Shown piece after piece: positions 17,566-27,451 of a stretch of DNA of 37,803 nucleotides. Numbering within the stretch: position 1 is the first letter of the stretch; each line of letters opens with the position of its first letter. The stretch is from Paracoccaceae bacterium (lineage in GTDB: Bacteria > Pseudomonadota > Alphaproteobacteria > Rhodobacterales > Rhodobacteraceae): positions 1 to 37,803 of the forward strand of contig PAPN01000023.1 of NCBI GenBank assembly GCA_002708925.1, given 5' to 3'. The notes under the pieces were generated by a model. The model made no database searches and had not been told where the DNA came from. It saw only the letters and a program-made list of their open reading frames with translations. The position numbers and the translations under genes were made by a program.

Positions 17566-18303
17566 ATGCAGCACCCCTATATCATCCTGACGATGCGCCG
17601 CACCGGCGGCACGTCGCTGATGAGCTTTATGAGCGCGATCTCATCCTTTCCGACCCGGCAGCACGAACCTTTGAACGTGGATCGGGTCTGGGGGCAGATC
17701 ACCCGTGATTTCACCGCCACCCAGGATCAGGCCGCCGCGCGCGCGGCCCTGGCCGAACAGCTGGCGGACCGGCCCAATATCAAACATTGCTTTGAGATCA
17801 TCCCCGCGCATCTGAATCGCATCCTGATCGAGGAATGCGCCGCCCGCGGCTATCGGTTTTTCGTGCTGACCCGCCGGAACGAGGCCAGCCGGCTGCGCTC
17901 GTTGTTTCTGGCGCTGGCCACGCAGGCCTGGGGTCCGGAACAGGCGGCCAGGATCTACCCCGAGATTCGCGCCGGCCGGCAAAAGGCGCAGGCCGTGTCC
18001 GTGGAACAGGGCCGCAAGGCGGTGCATCAGGCCGCGATTTCCCTGGGGCAGGTGCTGACGGTGCTGCGCAACCGGCGGATTGATCATGACTGGCTGGTCT
18101 TCGAAGAAATCTACAAGGGCGAGACCTCGATTCAGGATCATGCGATCCGTATTGCGGCCCAGCTGGGGGTGCAGGTGGGCCCCGATGACGGCCGATTGCA
18201 GGCTTTTGCGTCCGGAGAGGGGCAGAACTCGGGGGCGATCGAGGGATTCGTGCCCGGTATGCCCGACCTGATGAACATGCTGGAGGATCTGGTGCTGACC
18301 TGA
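17566..18303 (+). CDS. Sulfotransferase-like protein, short RRTGGTS type (first of two paralogs)
   Basis: This 245-residue protein opens MQHPYIILTMRRTGGTSLMS. The RRTGGTS loop near residues 11-17 resembles the 5'-phosphosulfate loop of PAPS-dependent sulfotransferases, and QHEPLN after it recalls Stf0-type enzymes. A weak 3'-phosphate-binding equivalent may be in FFVLTRRNEASRLRSL. The ATG at 17566 follows AAAGGAG (17554-17560). A close relative starts at 25529, sharing TMRRTGGTSL, QHEP.N.DR and IKHC.E..P..LNR. Transfer of sulfate to a glycan is the likely job, but the family assignment rests on the loop, so activity is inferred. Confidence 0.65.
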   Translation: MQHPYIILTMRRTGGTSLMSFMSAISSFPTRQHEPLNVDRVWGQITRDFTATQDQAAARAALAEQLADRPNIKHCFEIIPAHLNRILIEECAARGYRFFVLTRRNEASRLRSLFLALATQAWGPEQAARIYPEIRAGRQKAQAVSVEQGRKAVHQAAISLGQVLTVLRNRRIDHDWLVFEEIYKGETSIQDHAIRIAAQLGVQVGPDDGRLQAFASGEGQNSGAIEGFVPGMPDLMNMLEDLVLT

Positions 18304-18335
18304 CCCTGGGCCTGCTTTCCGGATCTGAGGGAGTC

Positions 18336-18366
18336 AAAAAGGCCGCCCCTGACGGGGCGGCCTTTT
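18336..18366. terminator. Bidirectional terminator between the sulfotransferase-like and Wza-like genes
   Basis: AAAAAGGCCGCCCC pairs with GGGGCGGCCTTTT around TGAC. A-rich and T-rich flanks on opposite sides make it work for both converging genes, which end at 18303 and 18391. Confidence 0.9.
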
Positions 18367-18390
18367 GCTATGAAATAGCAAACGCGCGGA

Positions 18391-19503
18391 TCAGATGTTC
18401 GGCGCTGCGTTCACCACCCCAAAGACCGAGCCGATCAGCCCCAGGATCGTGCGCGTCGCGCTGAGCGGGCTTTCGGTGGCGATCACGGTATCCTGCGGCT
18501 GGATCTGGAATTTGCGCGCAGCAAACAGCCCCTCGGCCGAGGTCAGATCGAAGGTGAACACCATCTGATCCGAGCTGGGCCCGGTGCCGTTATAGCGCAC
18601 CGCCTTGGCCGGGTATTCGCGCAGCACCAGCACGCCCTTAAGATTGGCCTGATAATCGGTCAGACCGCCGATCATCGACAGCGATTCCAGCGCGGTGATG
18701 GTTTCCTTTTCGAAATAGACCAGCTCTTCGTTGCGGGCCGCGCCCATGGCGGTGAAATAGCGGTCATCCTCTTCGACGATCACCTTGTCATTGCCGCGCA
18801 GGGGGACGTTCTTACGCGGGTCCTCGAACAGGTCTCCGGCGCGGATCTCATAGCTGCGCCCGCCGCGTTGCAGACGCACGATCGGGTTGCGCATGTTCTT
18901 GTTGATGCCGCCGCCCTGGGCGATCAGGCTGAGGATCGTATAATTGCGGTCGGGCAGGGGATAGGTGCCGGGGCTTTCGACGCCGGACACCAGATCAACC
19001 GAGTTCTGCTTGCCCGCATTCAGCGTCAGCTGCACCTGGGCCTGGGGCACGATCGGCTCCAGCGCGTCCTGGATTTTCTGGCGGGCCTGGCCGGGGGTTT
19101 TGCCGCGGACCTGGACCTCGTCCAGATAGGGGACAAAGATGGTGCCGGTGTTGGACACGGTCAGCCCGGTCATGTTCACCGATTTTTCCTGCGCCGAGGC
19201 CAGCAGCGAGTTTTCCTGGTTGTCCCAGATCACCAGGTTGATCTGGTCTCCGGTGCGGATGACGGCGCTTTCGGGCCCGCGCGAGGGGCCGATCCAGTGG
19301 TAGTGCCCCGCCCAGCCGGTGCTGGGCCATTGTTGCAGCGCCTTGATATTGGCGCGGGTCACGGGCACCACGGCAAAACCGGGGTTGGGCGCATCCTGTT
19401 CCTTGAGAATTTCGCTGGTCAGCGCCACACCGCGGGGCGAGCTACAGGCCGAGGGCAGGGCAAGGGCCAGAATAATGGCCGTAAGTTTGAAAAAACGCGT
19501 CAC
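18391..19503 (-). CDS. Polysaccharide export outer-membrane lipoprotein (Wza/KpsD family)
   Basis: This 370-residue protein begins with a lipoprotein signal peptide whose lipobox ends LPSAC at C20. The polysaccharide export domain follows (about residues 80-170; IRTGDQINLVIWDN, GTIFVPYLDEVQVRGKT), then two SLBB-like stretches (VDLVSGVESPGTYPL and YFTAMGAARNEELVYF). In this family the octamer forms the outer-membrane exit channel for capsule or exopolysaccharide. The start is GTG at 19503 with only a weak ribosome site. No Wzc or KpsE partner, flippase or polymerase is next to it, so the export machine is split across the genome. Confidence 0.9.
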   Translation of the reverse strand: MTRFFKLTAIILALALPSACSSPRGVALTSEILKEQDAPNPGFAVVPVTRANIKALQQWPSTGWAGHYHWIGPSRGPESAVIRTGDQINLVIWDNQENSLLASAQEKSVNMTGLTVSNTGTIFVPYLDEVQVRGKTPGQARQKIQDALEPIVPQAQVQLTLNAGKQNSVDLVSGVESPGTYPLPDRNYTILSLIAQGGGINKNMRNPIVRLQRGGRSYEIRAGDLFEDPRKNVPLRGNDKVIVEEDDRYFTAMGAARNEELVYFEKETITALESLSMIGGLTDYQANLKGVLVLREYPAKAVRYNGTGPSSDQMVFTFDLTSAEGLFAARKFQIQPQDTVIATESPLSATRTILGLIGSVFGVVNAAPNI

Positions 19504-19672
19504 GTCTGGGAATCCCGAATGCTTGATCTGAGCACGGTTGTACCCAAGAGCCCGGCCGAAATCAGCCCCGTTTTTTCCCTACACGCCAAAACGCGCCGCT
19601 TATCGGGGATTATTGCCTTGGCTGCGGCAAGTGGGGCACAGGTGAATCTTATAACTTAGATTATGGTAATTA

Positions 19673-22192
19673 TTAGATGAACACAAAGTCCGCAGCCCCC
19701 AGATCGGACAGGCTTAGCCCTTCCAGCACGATGGTGCCGTCACCCGTGTCGATCAACACGCCGCCGGTGGTGGCGCTAAGGGTCAGGTCGTCGAAATCCC
19801 CGGCCGTGCCCAACAGGCGCAGGCGGTCCGTGCCGGGGGTGAAATCGGTGATCCGGTCGGTGCCGTGGTCTGTTTCAAAGAGGAACACATCCGGATTGCT
19901 GCCCCCGGTCAGAAGATCATCGCCCGCGCCGCCGCTGAGCGTATCCGCCCCCGCGCCGCCCGACAGGCTGTCATCGCCCAGATCGCCCGACAGGCTGTCA
20001 TTGCCATTGCCGCCCCAGACCTCGTCCGCGCCGCCCTCGCCCATCAGGCTGTCATCGCCGTAGCCGCCATAGAGCGTATCCCAGCCGTCCCCGCCCCAGA
20101 TCGTGTCCATCCCGCTACCGCCGCCGATCAGATCCGCGCCGGTCTCGCCATAGGCCAGATCGTGGCCCGCGCCGCCCCAGATCGTGTCATTGCCCTCGCC
20201 GCCCCACAAGCTGTCACGCCCATTGCCCGCGCCGCCGCCGATTTCATCATCCTGGGCACCCGCCCGGATCAGATCATTGCCGCGCCCGCCCCAGATCGTG
20301 TCCTGCCCGCCGTTGCCTTCCAGGGAATCGTCTCCGCTGCTGGCATAGATCGTGTCACTGCCCGCGCCACCCAGAATGATGTCATTGCCCGCGCCGCCGC
20401 CCAGAAGATCGGCATCCTCGCCGCCGCTGATCGTGTCATTGCCATCGCCGCCCCAGATCTCGTCGTTGTTTTCGCCGCCCCACAGGCTGTCATTGCCGGC
20501 CCCGCCCAGCAGAGTGTCATCGCCCCCCGCCGCATCCACCGTGTCATGCCCGTCGCCCGCGGAGACATGATCGTGGCCCCACCCGGCCTGAATGGAATCG
20601 TCGCCGGCGCGCGCGTCGATCTGATCATGCCCGCCGCCCGCGTCGATCGTGTCATTGCCGTCATCGCCGGTCAGCAGGTCATTCTCGCGCGAGCCGGTCA
20701 GCGTCTGCCCCCCCGGCGTGCCCAGGATCAGCACCCGGTCGGGACTGCTGAAATAAGAGCCTATATTGGCCAAAGGCTGCCCCGAGGCGGTATAAATCGT
20801 CAGGCTATTGTCATGATAGGTGATCACCGCGCCCCAGCGCGTGGGGGTGATCGTCAGCTGGCCCGGATCGCGCAGCATTGGCCAGGCGGACAGGTCCAGC
20901 CGGTCATTGTTCGGGTCGAAATCGGTGATCGTGGCGTGATGCCCGCCCGAGGCCAGCACGAACAGATCCGCTCCGCTGCCTCCTGTCATCACGGTATCGC
21001 CCCAGCCGGCCACCAGAATATCATCGCCCGCGCGGCCCAGGATCGTGTCATCGCCAGTGGACACCAGCAGATCGTTCCCTGCCCCGCCGCTGCTGCCATC
21101 GGTGCGGGTGACGCCCAGGTTATCCAGGGAAATGGTGAATTGAGACAGGCCGGCGGCCTCCTCCGAGGCCACAAAGATCTGGATCTCATCGCCCACCCGC
21201 TGCGCGGCGATTTCGCTGACATCCATCAGCTGGTTTGCGCCCCAATGCGCGATGGTCTGCACATGGGCCAGACGGCCATCGGGCAACAGGGTAAAGAGGC
21301 TCAGCCCGTCATCGGCCCCGCCAGCGACGATGAAGACCTGCCCCTCGGTTTCCACAACGGCCAGGGACTGCACCCCGCCGAACCGGGTGTGCAGCGTGTC
21401 GATGACATGATCGGTGGCGATCAGCTCTCCGGTGCCGGTCACGCGCATAACGCTGAGCGAGCTGCTCTCGGCGCCAGCCAGGATCACCCAGGTGGCGCCA
21501 TGGACCTGGACCACCTCCATTGCGGTGGGCACGGAAATCCCCAGCCCGTTATTGGCGCCCATCGTATCGGCCGAGGTCAGCGCGCCGGTCTGGGGATTGA
21601 TGCGAAAGCTGGACACCCCCTGCACGCCCTGATCGGCAGCCAGCAAAAACGTGTTGCCCGAAACGGTGACGGTGGTCATGGCCACGGTGCCTTGCAGCCC
21701 TGGCACCGCGCCGCCGGCCTGCTGCACCAGATCGTTGCCATCCGCGGCATAGGTGGTCAGCGCGCCCGTGCCGTCATCGGCGACATAGACGGCCATGCCG
21801 GTTTCCAAAGTGACGGCGGCCACGGCGCAGATTGCCTCGGTGCCGCCTGTCATGGTGCCGGTCTGAACACGGGTTTCGATCTGCCCATCGGCGCCCAGAC
21901 GGACGGCCTGCAAGGTGCCCGCGCCGCCAAAGACCAGAAGATCCTCGGGCCCCGAGCCCAGAAACGCCAAAGACCCGGAAATCAAATCCGGGGCAATTGC
22001 GCCATAATAGAGACTATCCTGCCAATCGGCCAGCGCGCCTTCGTCCAGGCCATAGCCCGTCAGCCCGCCGCCCGCGCCCGTTGTCGCATAAAGATAGATG
22101 CCAGTGTCCAGCGTCACGATTTGCAGATCTCGCAGATCGCCATCCAGTATCTGTTGTCCCGTTCCCACACGGCCCTGAAATTGCAAAAACAT
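19673..22192 (-). CDS. RTX protein with N-terminal beta-propeller-like region
   Basis: This 839-residue protein has two halves. Residues 1-360 are repeating strand-rich units (for example LQAVRLGADGQIETR, TAMEVVQVHGATWVILAGA, SLAVVETEGQVFIVAGG) that look like a lactonase-type seven-bladed propeller. Residues about 365-420 and 495-765 are RTX nonapeptides such as GGAGNDSLWGG, with many aromatic WGG variants. The C-terminus (PDVFLFETDHGTDRITDF ... AADFVFI) has the hydrophobic end expected of a type I secretion signal. There is no Sec signal. ATG 22192 is preferred; GTG 22195 is just before it. It is probably a secreted calcium-binding surface or matrix protein. Confidence 0.8.
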   Translation of the reverse strand: MFLQFQGRVGTGQQILDGDLRDLQIVTLDTGIYLYATTGAGGGLTGYGLDEGALADWQDSLYYGAIAPDLISGSLAFLGSGPEDLLVFGGAGTLQAVRLGADGQIETRVQTGTMTGGTEAICAVAAVTLETGMAVYVADDGTGALTTYAADGNDLVQQAGGAVPGLQGTVAMTTVTVSGNTFLLAADQGVQGVSSFRINPQTGALTSADTMGANNGLGISVPTAMEVVQVHGATWVILAGAESSSLSVMRVTGTGELIATDHVIDTLHTRFGGVQSLAVVETEGQVFIVAGGADDGLSLFTLLPDGRLAHVQTIAHWGANQLMDVSEIAAQRVGDEIQIFVASEEAAGLSQFTISLDNLGVTRTDGSSGGAGNDLLVSTGDDTILGRAGDDILVAGWGDTVMTGGSGADLFVLASGGHHATITDFDPNNDRLDLSAWPMLRDPGQLTITPTRWGAVITYHDNSLTIYTASGQPLANIGSYFSSPDRVLILGTPGGQTLTGSRENDLLTGDDGNDTIDAGGGHDQIDARAGDDSIQAGWGHDHVSAGDGHDTVDAAGGDDTLLGGAGNDSLWGGENNDEIWGGDGNDTISGGEDADLLGGGAGNDIILGGAGSDTIYASSGDDSLEGNGGQDTIWGGRGNDLIRAGAQDDEIGGGAGNGRDSLWGGEGNDTIWGGAGHDLAYGETGADLIGGGSGMDTIWGGDGWDTLYGGYGDDSLMGEGGADEVWGGNGNDSLSGDLGDDSLSGGAGADTLSGGAGDDLLTGGSNPDVFLFETDHGTDRITDFTPGTDRLRLLGTAGDFDDLTLSATTGGVLIDTGDGTIVLEGLSLSDLGAADFVFI

Positions 22193-22311
22193 CACCCAAC
22201 CCCAGTTTAACCACCGGGATCAGGGTGCTTTGGCGGTCAGGCGTGGGCGGTGCGGGAATGGGACGAAACCGAGGCTCTTACGGACAATCCGATTTCAAAC
22301 TGGCCCGAATT

Positions 22312-22725
22312 TTAAGAGCCTGCCGCCAGGGCCTGGGCAAATGCGGCCTGCAGATCCAGGGCGGCGGGATCCTCTGAGATTTCAAGTTGGGCGCTGATCG
22401 CGCGTTCCGCAGCAAAACAGGCGCGCACATGGGCGCTGACCTGGGTGGCCATGTCCAGCAGGGAAACGGGGGAAAACTCGGTCCAGCCCTGCAGGGTTTT
22501 CCAGGGCATCGGATCGGTGATCAATCCGGCCTGCACCCCCATCGCGGCATTGGCGATCTGGGACTGGCTTTCGCGGGTGGTGGCAATGTGCTGACCATCC
22601 GCGAGTATCAGACCGGCGGTTTCATGCTGCCAGCGCAGTTGGGCCAGGGCGTCCCGCGCGCTCAGACGATTGCTTTCCTGTTTCTGGGTGGCGGTAATCA
22701 GGGCCGAGAGGTCTATCTGGCTCAT
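22312..22725 (-). CDS. DUF4376-like phage-associated protein
   Basis: This 137-residue protein resembles the DUF4376 group found next to phage tail genes. The supporting blocks are helical RLSARDALAQLRWQHETAGLIL, the short strand IATTRESQSQIANAA, a tryptophan-containing WKTLQGWTEFSPVSLLDMATQ, and the HVRACFAAERAI helix. Function is unknown; relatives often look like tail-assembly accessories. Its ATG overlaps the stop of the upstream 103-residue gene (ATGA, 22722-22725), so the two are translationally coupled. It ends 120 bases before the RTX gene on the same strand. Confidence 0.6.
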   Translation of the reverse strand: MSQIDLSALITATQKQESNRLSARDALAQLRWQHETAGLILADGQHIATTRESQSQIANAAMGVQAGLITDPMPWKTLQGWTEFSPVSLLDMATQVSAHVRACFAAERAISAQLEISEDPAALDLQAAFAQALAAGS

Positions 22726-23033
22726 TCCTGGGGCTCCTCGCTTGGGGTGGGAAGAACAATGGGGCCGTCATCCTCTACGGTGATTGCCGCGGGAAACAGG
22801 GCCTCTTGCGGGGCATCCGGGCCGTGCGGCAGGATCAGCGTAAGATGCAAACGCCCGTCGATGCGCTCGATATCCGAGGCCAGCCAGTCACAGGTTACCG
22901 CCTCTTGTGGCAGGGTGGCCCCTTCGGGGATGATGGACAGATCGAAGGCGATGTCATTGATGATCAGGGTATCGCCAGATTTGGCCAAAGACAGGCTCTG
23001 ATCATGGCGCATGGGGGTGAAGCGGATCTGCAT
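22722..23033 (-). CDS. Small protein of unknown function in a tail-fibre-like cassette
   Basis: I do not recognise this 103-residue protein. It begins MQIRFTPMRHDQ, is strand-rich (LIINDIAFDLSIIPEG, LHLTLILPHG) and ends in an acidic tail (TPSEEPQE). The ATG at 23033 is set by AAGGAGA, which overlaps the TAA of the DUF2793 gene. Its tight position between DUF2793 and DUF4376-like genes suggests a phage tail-tip or fibre accessory. No signal peptide or membrane segment is seen. Confidence 0.6.
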   Translation of the reverse strand: MQIRFTPMRHDQSLSLAKSGDTLIINDIAFDLSIIPEGATLPQEAVTCDWLASDIERIDGRLHLTLILPHGPDAPQEALFPAAITVEDDGPIVLPTPSEEPQE

Positions 23034-23043
23034 GGGGATCTCC

Positions 23044-24135
23044 TTAGAACCAGCGGCCAATGGCCAGGATGTTGACCAGGACACTGCCGGAATGCGCGTC
23101 CGAAGACAGGCGCTGGACGGTCAGGTAGCTCCAGCCTGTATTCAACGGTGCGATCGCAGGCGTCAGCATCAAGGCCCGTGACTTCGGATTCACCACGTTG
23201 TCAGACATGCGCACATGAGAGGTACAGTGCGGGACCTGGCTGAAAGCCGATGGCCAGGTCACCGAGAACGTATCCGTACGGTACAAATCCGTGAACTGAC
23301 CGGCCCCGGCAAATGTGGCAGAGCCCGCGTCGAAATCCTGAACCAGGCAAATCTGCGTGCCATCGGCCAGACGAATATAGCTGCCATTGGCGTTCGAGCC
23401 GCTTTCGATCACGGCGCCGGTGGGCTGCCCTCCGGTTTGGCTGACACTGCCCAGTAGATTGCCCAGATGCAGGGCGGTGTGCCCGGCCACCTCCAGCCCG
23501 GTTTGGGCTGAGACAGAGCCTGTTGTAGGGTCTACTTCCAGGGCCGAAGTCCAGCTGCTGCCATCGGGGCTGACCTTGACGGAAAACCCGGTATCCCCTG
23601 CCAGACCCATCTCTGCGTGGCCGGTCCAGCCGCTTTGGAATAGCAAAGAGGCGGTGTCCGTATCGCTGGCCTTGTTGATGGTCAGCCGATGGTCGCTGCC
23701 TTCGTGGGTCAGCAGGCTGGCCGGGGCCGCAACCGCCAGCCGGTTGGTGGGGTCCGAGGTGGTATTCACCCCCAGCCCGGTCAGGTTCTGGGTTTGCCCG
23801 CTGGCCCCCACCCAGGCCGATCCGGTCCAGATCCGCAGGTCCGTGCTGCCGGCCAGGGTCGCGCTCCAGCCCGGTTGCGGGGCCAGGAAATGCCAGCCGG
23901 ATTCTTCACGCAGGGCCAGCATACCGGCCTGTCCGGCCCAGTCTCCGGTGGGCGCGGCCCCCAGCGCGAAAACCTGCCCCGTCACGGGCAGCGCGGGGGG
24001 CGTGGTTTCATCGAATGCTTCGACGCTTAGCTGTACCAGCATGTCCAGGCTGCGCAGGGCTTCGTTATGGGTGACGTGTTTTTGGGCCTGGGCGGGCTCC
24101 AGATAGGGCAACTCTAGCCGGGGCGAGAGGGGCAT
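23044..24135 (-). CDS. DUF2793 tail-fibre-like protein with a possible H-type-lectin C-terminus
   Basis: This 363-residue protein starts with the DUF2793 signature (residues 9-38; LPYLEPAQAQKHVTHNEALR, then LDMLVQLSV), a domain seen in prophage and gene-transfer-agent tail proteins. The middle is fibre-like with NRLAVAAPASLLTHEG and a NANGSYIRLADGTQIC block, typical of phage tail fibres. The last 80 residues (TWPSAFSQVPHCTSHVRM ... SVLVNILAIGRWF) resemble the H-type lectin/gp37 tip fold, which would bind glycans. The ATG at 24135 follows AAAGGAGT. It may be a phage remnant or a recruited adhesin. Confidence 0.7.
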   Translation of the reverse strand: MPLSPRLELPYLEPAQAQKHVTHNEALRSLDMLVQLSVEAFDETTPPALPVTGQVFALGAAPTGDWAGQAGMLALREESGWHFLAPQPGWSATLAGSTDLRIWTGSAWVGASGQTQNLTGLGVNTTSDPTNRLAVAAPASLLTHEGSDHRLTINKASDTDTASLLFQSGWTGHAEMGLAGDTGFSVKVSPDGSSWTSALEVDPTTGSVSAQTGLEVAGHTALHLGNLLGSVSQTGGQPTGAVIESGSNANGSYIRLADGTQICLVQDFDAGSATFAGAGQFTDLYRTDTFSVTWPSAFSQVPHCTSHVRMSDNVVNPKSRALMLTPAIAPLNTGWSYLTVQRLSSDAHSGSVLVNILAIGRWF

Positions 24136-24267
24136 GGCGCACTCCTTTGATTGGATTGCGGCAGGTGTAGCGCGCCGGTCCTTCCCGGACGCTGAACAGC
24201 GCGCGCGCAAAGCCTGCCCAAGGATAAAGCCACCGCACGTTGCATTGCGTTTCGCGGGCGGCTCTGA

Positions 24268-25455
<1,188 letters not shown>

Positions 25456-25528
25456 GCGGGGCAGGTGCTTGCACGCTTTTTCGGGCGGTGTTACCTCCTA
25501 TGGATTATCCCATCTCGAAGAGTTTCCA

Positions 25529-26284
25529 TTGAGCCATCCTTTCATCATCTGGACCATGCGCCGCACCGGGGGCACCAGTCTGGCCACTTTGCTGATGAAA
25601 CTGTCCGAACATCCGGGCACCCAGCACGAACCGTTCAACGCTGACCGGGCTTTGGGCCATGTTCTGACCGCGTGGCAGCAGGATCGGGATGTGCCTGCCA
25701 TGCGCGGGGCGATCCGGCAGGCGCTGGCCAGAACGCCGACGATCAAACATTGCTACGAGCTGATGCCGCTCAAGCTGAACCGGGCGTTGCTGCAGGTGTC
25801 CAACAACCTGGGCTATCGCCATATTATTCTGGAACGTCAGGACGAGGCGGCGCGCATTCTGTCCCTGGAGCTGGCCAAGATGACCGGCGCCTGGGGCAAA
25901 GAGGCCGCGACGGATATTTACGCGCAGATCGCCGCGGGCAACCGTCAGATGGAGCCGATTGATACCTCATCCGCGCTTAGCCATCTGCGCACATGTCGCC
26001 AGAAACGCGCGGATCTGCTGGCGCTGTTCGCGGAATACCAGCAAGAGCCTTTCAGCGTTTGTTTCGAAGACATGTACACCGATTACGATCGGGGCCGGGC
26101 CAAGCTGCAAGAGCTGCTGGACTTCCTGAGCCTCGATGTCTCGGGCCTGCCCGATTTCGAGGATCAGGTGCGCACGGCCCTGGTGCAGAGCGGGCAGAAC
26201 TCGGCCCGGATGCAGCACTATGTGCCCAATCTGCACAAGGCCCGCCAGGTGTTGCAGCGCGCGCTGGACGAGGAAAGCCGCTGA
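25529..26284 (+). CDS. Sulfotransferase-like protein, short RRTGGTS type (second paralog)
   Basis: This 251-residue protein is a relative of the one at 17566: MSHPFIIWTMRRTGGTSLAT against MQHPYIILTMRRTGGTSLMS, then QHEPFNADRALG and IKHCYELMPLKLNRALL. The RRTGGTS loop near residues 11-17 suggests a phosphosulfate-binding loop. There is no in-frame ATG at the conserved start, so I chose TTG at 25529, whose product aligns with its paralog; the ribosome site is weak (GAAGAG, 25517-25522). It lies 73 bases after glf on the same strand. Assignment to the Stf0-like group is inferred. Confidence 0.65.
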   Translation: MSHPFIIWTMRRTGGTSLATLLMKLSEHPGTQHEPFNADRALGHVLTAWQQDRDVPAMRGAIRQALARTPTIKHCYELMPLKLNRALLQVSNNLGYRHIILERQDEAARILSLELAKMTGAWGKEAATDIYAQIAAGNRQMEPIDTSSALSHLRTCRQKRADLLALFAEYQQEPFSVCFEDMYTDYDRGRAKLQELLDFLSLDVSGLPDFEDQVRTALVQSGQNSARMQHYVPNLHKARQVLQRALDEESR

Positions 26285-26290
26285 CCGGGA

Positions 26291-27178
26291 TCAGTCCAGC
26301 AGGGCCGCATAGGGCCAGATCTTGCGAATGAACGCATCTCCGAACCGATCCGCACAATATTCATAGGCCCCGCGGTAATGCTCGGCCACGCCCCTAAGCG
26401 CCTGGGGGTCGGGGTTGTCGGTCTTGGGCGAGGCATTGGATTTCGCGTTCAGATTGGCATCCTGGCGGCGAATGCCCAGGAAATCGCAAATCGCATCGAC
26501 ATGAGACTGATCGAACAGGGTCTCATAGAATCCATAGTGAATGTCCTCGGCGGGGAACACGCGCTCCAGCTTGGGCAGGATCACATCGTATTTGGTGCGC
26601 TTTTCCTGCCAGTCGGCCTTGGCGCTTTTGCCGAAGTTCTGGCGCGCGCGCTCATAGGCCTCGGGGGTGCCAAAGGTATTGCGAACCCCCATCCGCAGCG
26701 CCGAATAGCACCGATCTACCGGGTCACGCATCAGGAACACCACCTTGATCCGGTATCCCCGTGCCTCCAGCGCGTCGCGCAGGCGCCGGAACCGGGTTTC
26801 CTCCAGGCCCGAATAGGCGGGGGTGATTTCCCCGGTCAGCGATGCGTTCGGATTCTGCGCGACCACCCGGTCGAAATAGGACAGGTAGTGCGGCAGCCCC
26901 ATGGTGGCCGAGACCGCATCCATCGCCCGTTCGAAGGCCCGGTTGGCCTGGGCGCGGTCCTGCGCGTCCGCCCCGGTCAGGGCCTCGATGGCCTGTGTCA
27001 GGGTCTCTAACCGTTCCTGATGGATATTGGCGTTCTCGGCCCGTTCCGACAGGGTGGGAAAGGCGTGGAGTTCCTTGATCGGCCCGATGGCGCAGTCGGG
27101 ATGGTGGCGCAGAAATTCATGCAGCCAAGTTGTGCCAGCTTTTTGGGCACCCACACCCAACAGAAAAGTCTTTGTCAT
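26291..27178 (-). CDS. PAPS-dependent sulfotransferase-domain protein
   Basis: This 295-residue protein has a clear sulfotransferase domain. The 5'-phosphosulfate loop is GAQKAGTTWLHEFL near residues 9-22, and the 3'-phosphate region is VVFLMRDPVDRCYSALRMGVR near the middle, which is the expected RDPxxRxxS pattern. The C-terminal FYETLFDQSHVDAICDFLGI block is also family-like. ATG 27178 follows GGGAGT about 9 bases upstream. It converges on the short sulfotransferase-like gene, with only 6 bases between them, and diverges from the giant glycosyltransferase. Sulfation of the surface glycan is the likely role. Confidence 0.88.
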   Translation of the reverse strand: MTKTFLLGVGAQKAGTTWLHEFLRHHPDCAIGPIKELHAFPTLSERAENANIHQERLETLTQAIEALTGADAQDRAQANRAFERAMDAVSATMGLPHYLSYFDRVVAQNPNASLTGEITPAYSGLEETRFRRLRDALEARGYRIKVVFLMRDPVDRCYSALRMGVRNTFGTPEAYERARQNFGKSAKADWQEKRTKYDVILPKLERVFPAEDIHYGFYETLFDQSHVDAICDFLGIRRQDANLNAKSNASPKTDNPDPQALRGVAEHYRGAYEYCADRFGDAFIRKIWPYAALLD

Positions 27179-27431
27179 TCTATATGACTCCCAAAATGAG
27201 TCCCAAGCACGCATCGTTGCGAACCTCTGCCCGTCGGCGGGGGAAAAGCCCCGGAAATCCGCACGGATTTCGCGATATCGGGATTGGTATAAAACGAGAG
27301 GGATAGAGGTACAATTGAATTGCACCCCGTCCCCCCGGTCCGGCCCCGCCTGTGTAACGGGCATAAAAGCGGGGCGTTGATGCTGTTGCTCTGGTTTCCA
27401 AGAGATGGGACAGCTAGAACGGGACGATAGA

Positions 27432-27437
27432 TATAAT
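27432..27437 (+). promoter_or_regulatory. Perfect -10 box just before the giant glycosyltransferase
   Basis: TATAAT lies only 14 bases before the GTG start at 27452. A poor -35 (GGGACA, 27407-27412) is 19 bases upstream. Transcription from here would give a leader of only about 7 bases, which agrees with the lack of any ribosome binding site. Confidence 0.4.
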
Positions 27438-27451
27438 AACGGCGTTTTCTT

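Noticed and set aside
19865-22210. A 781-residue open frame on the plus strand, opposite the propeller-RTX gene
   Set aside because: Same effect of RTX repeats; its translation is repetitive A/I/R/V-rich with no recognisable domain.
25500-25532. Ten-residue open frame MDYPISKSFH just before the second RRTGGTS gene
   Set aside because: It has no ribosome site and only overlaps the TTG start by chance. A leader peptide cannot be supported.
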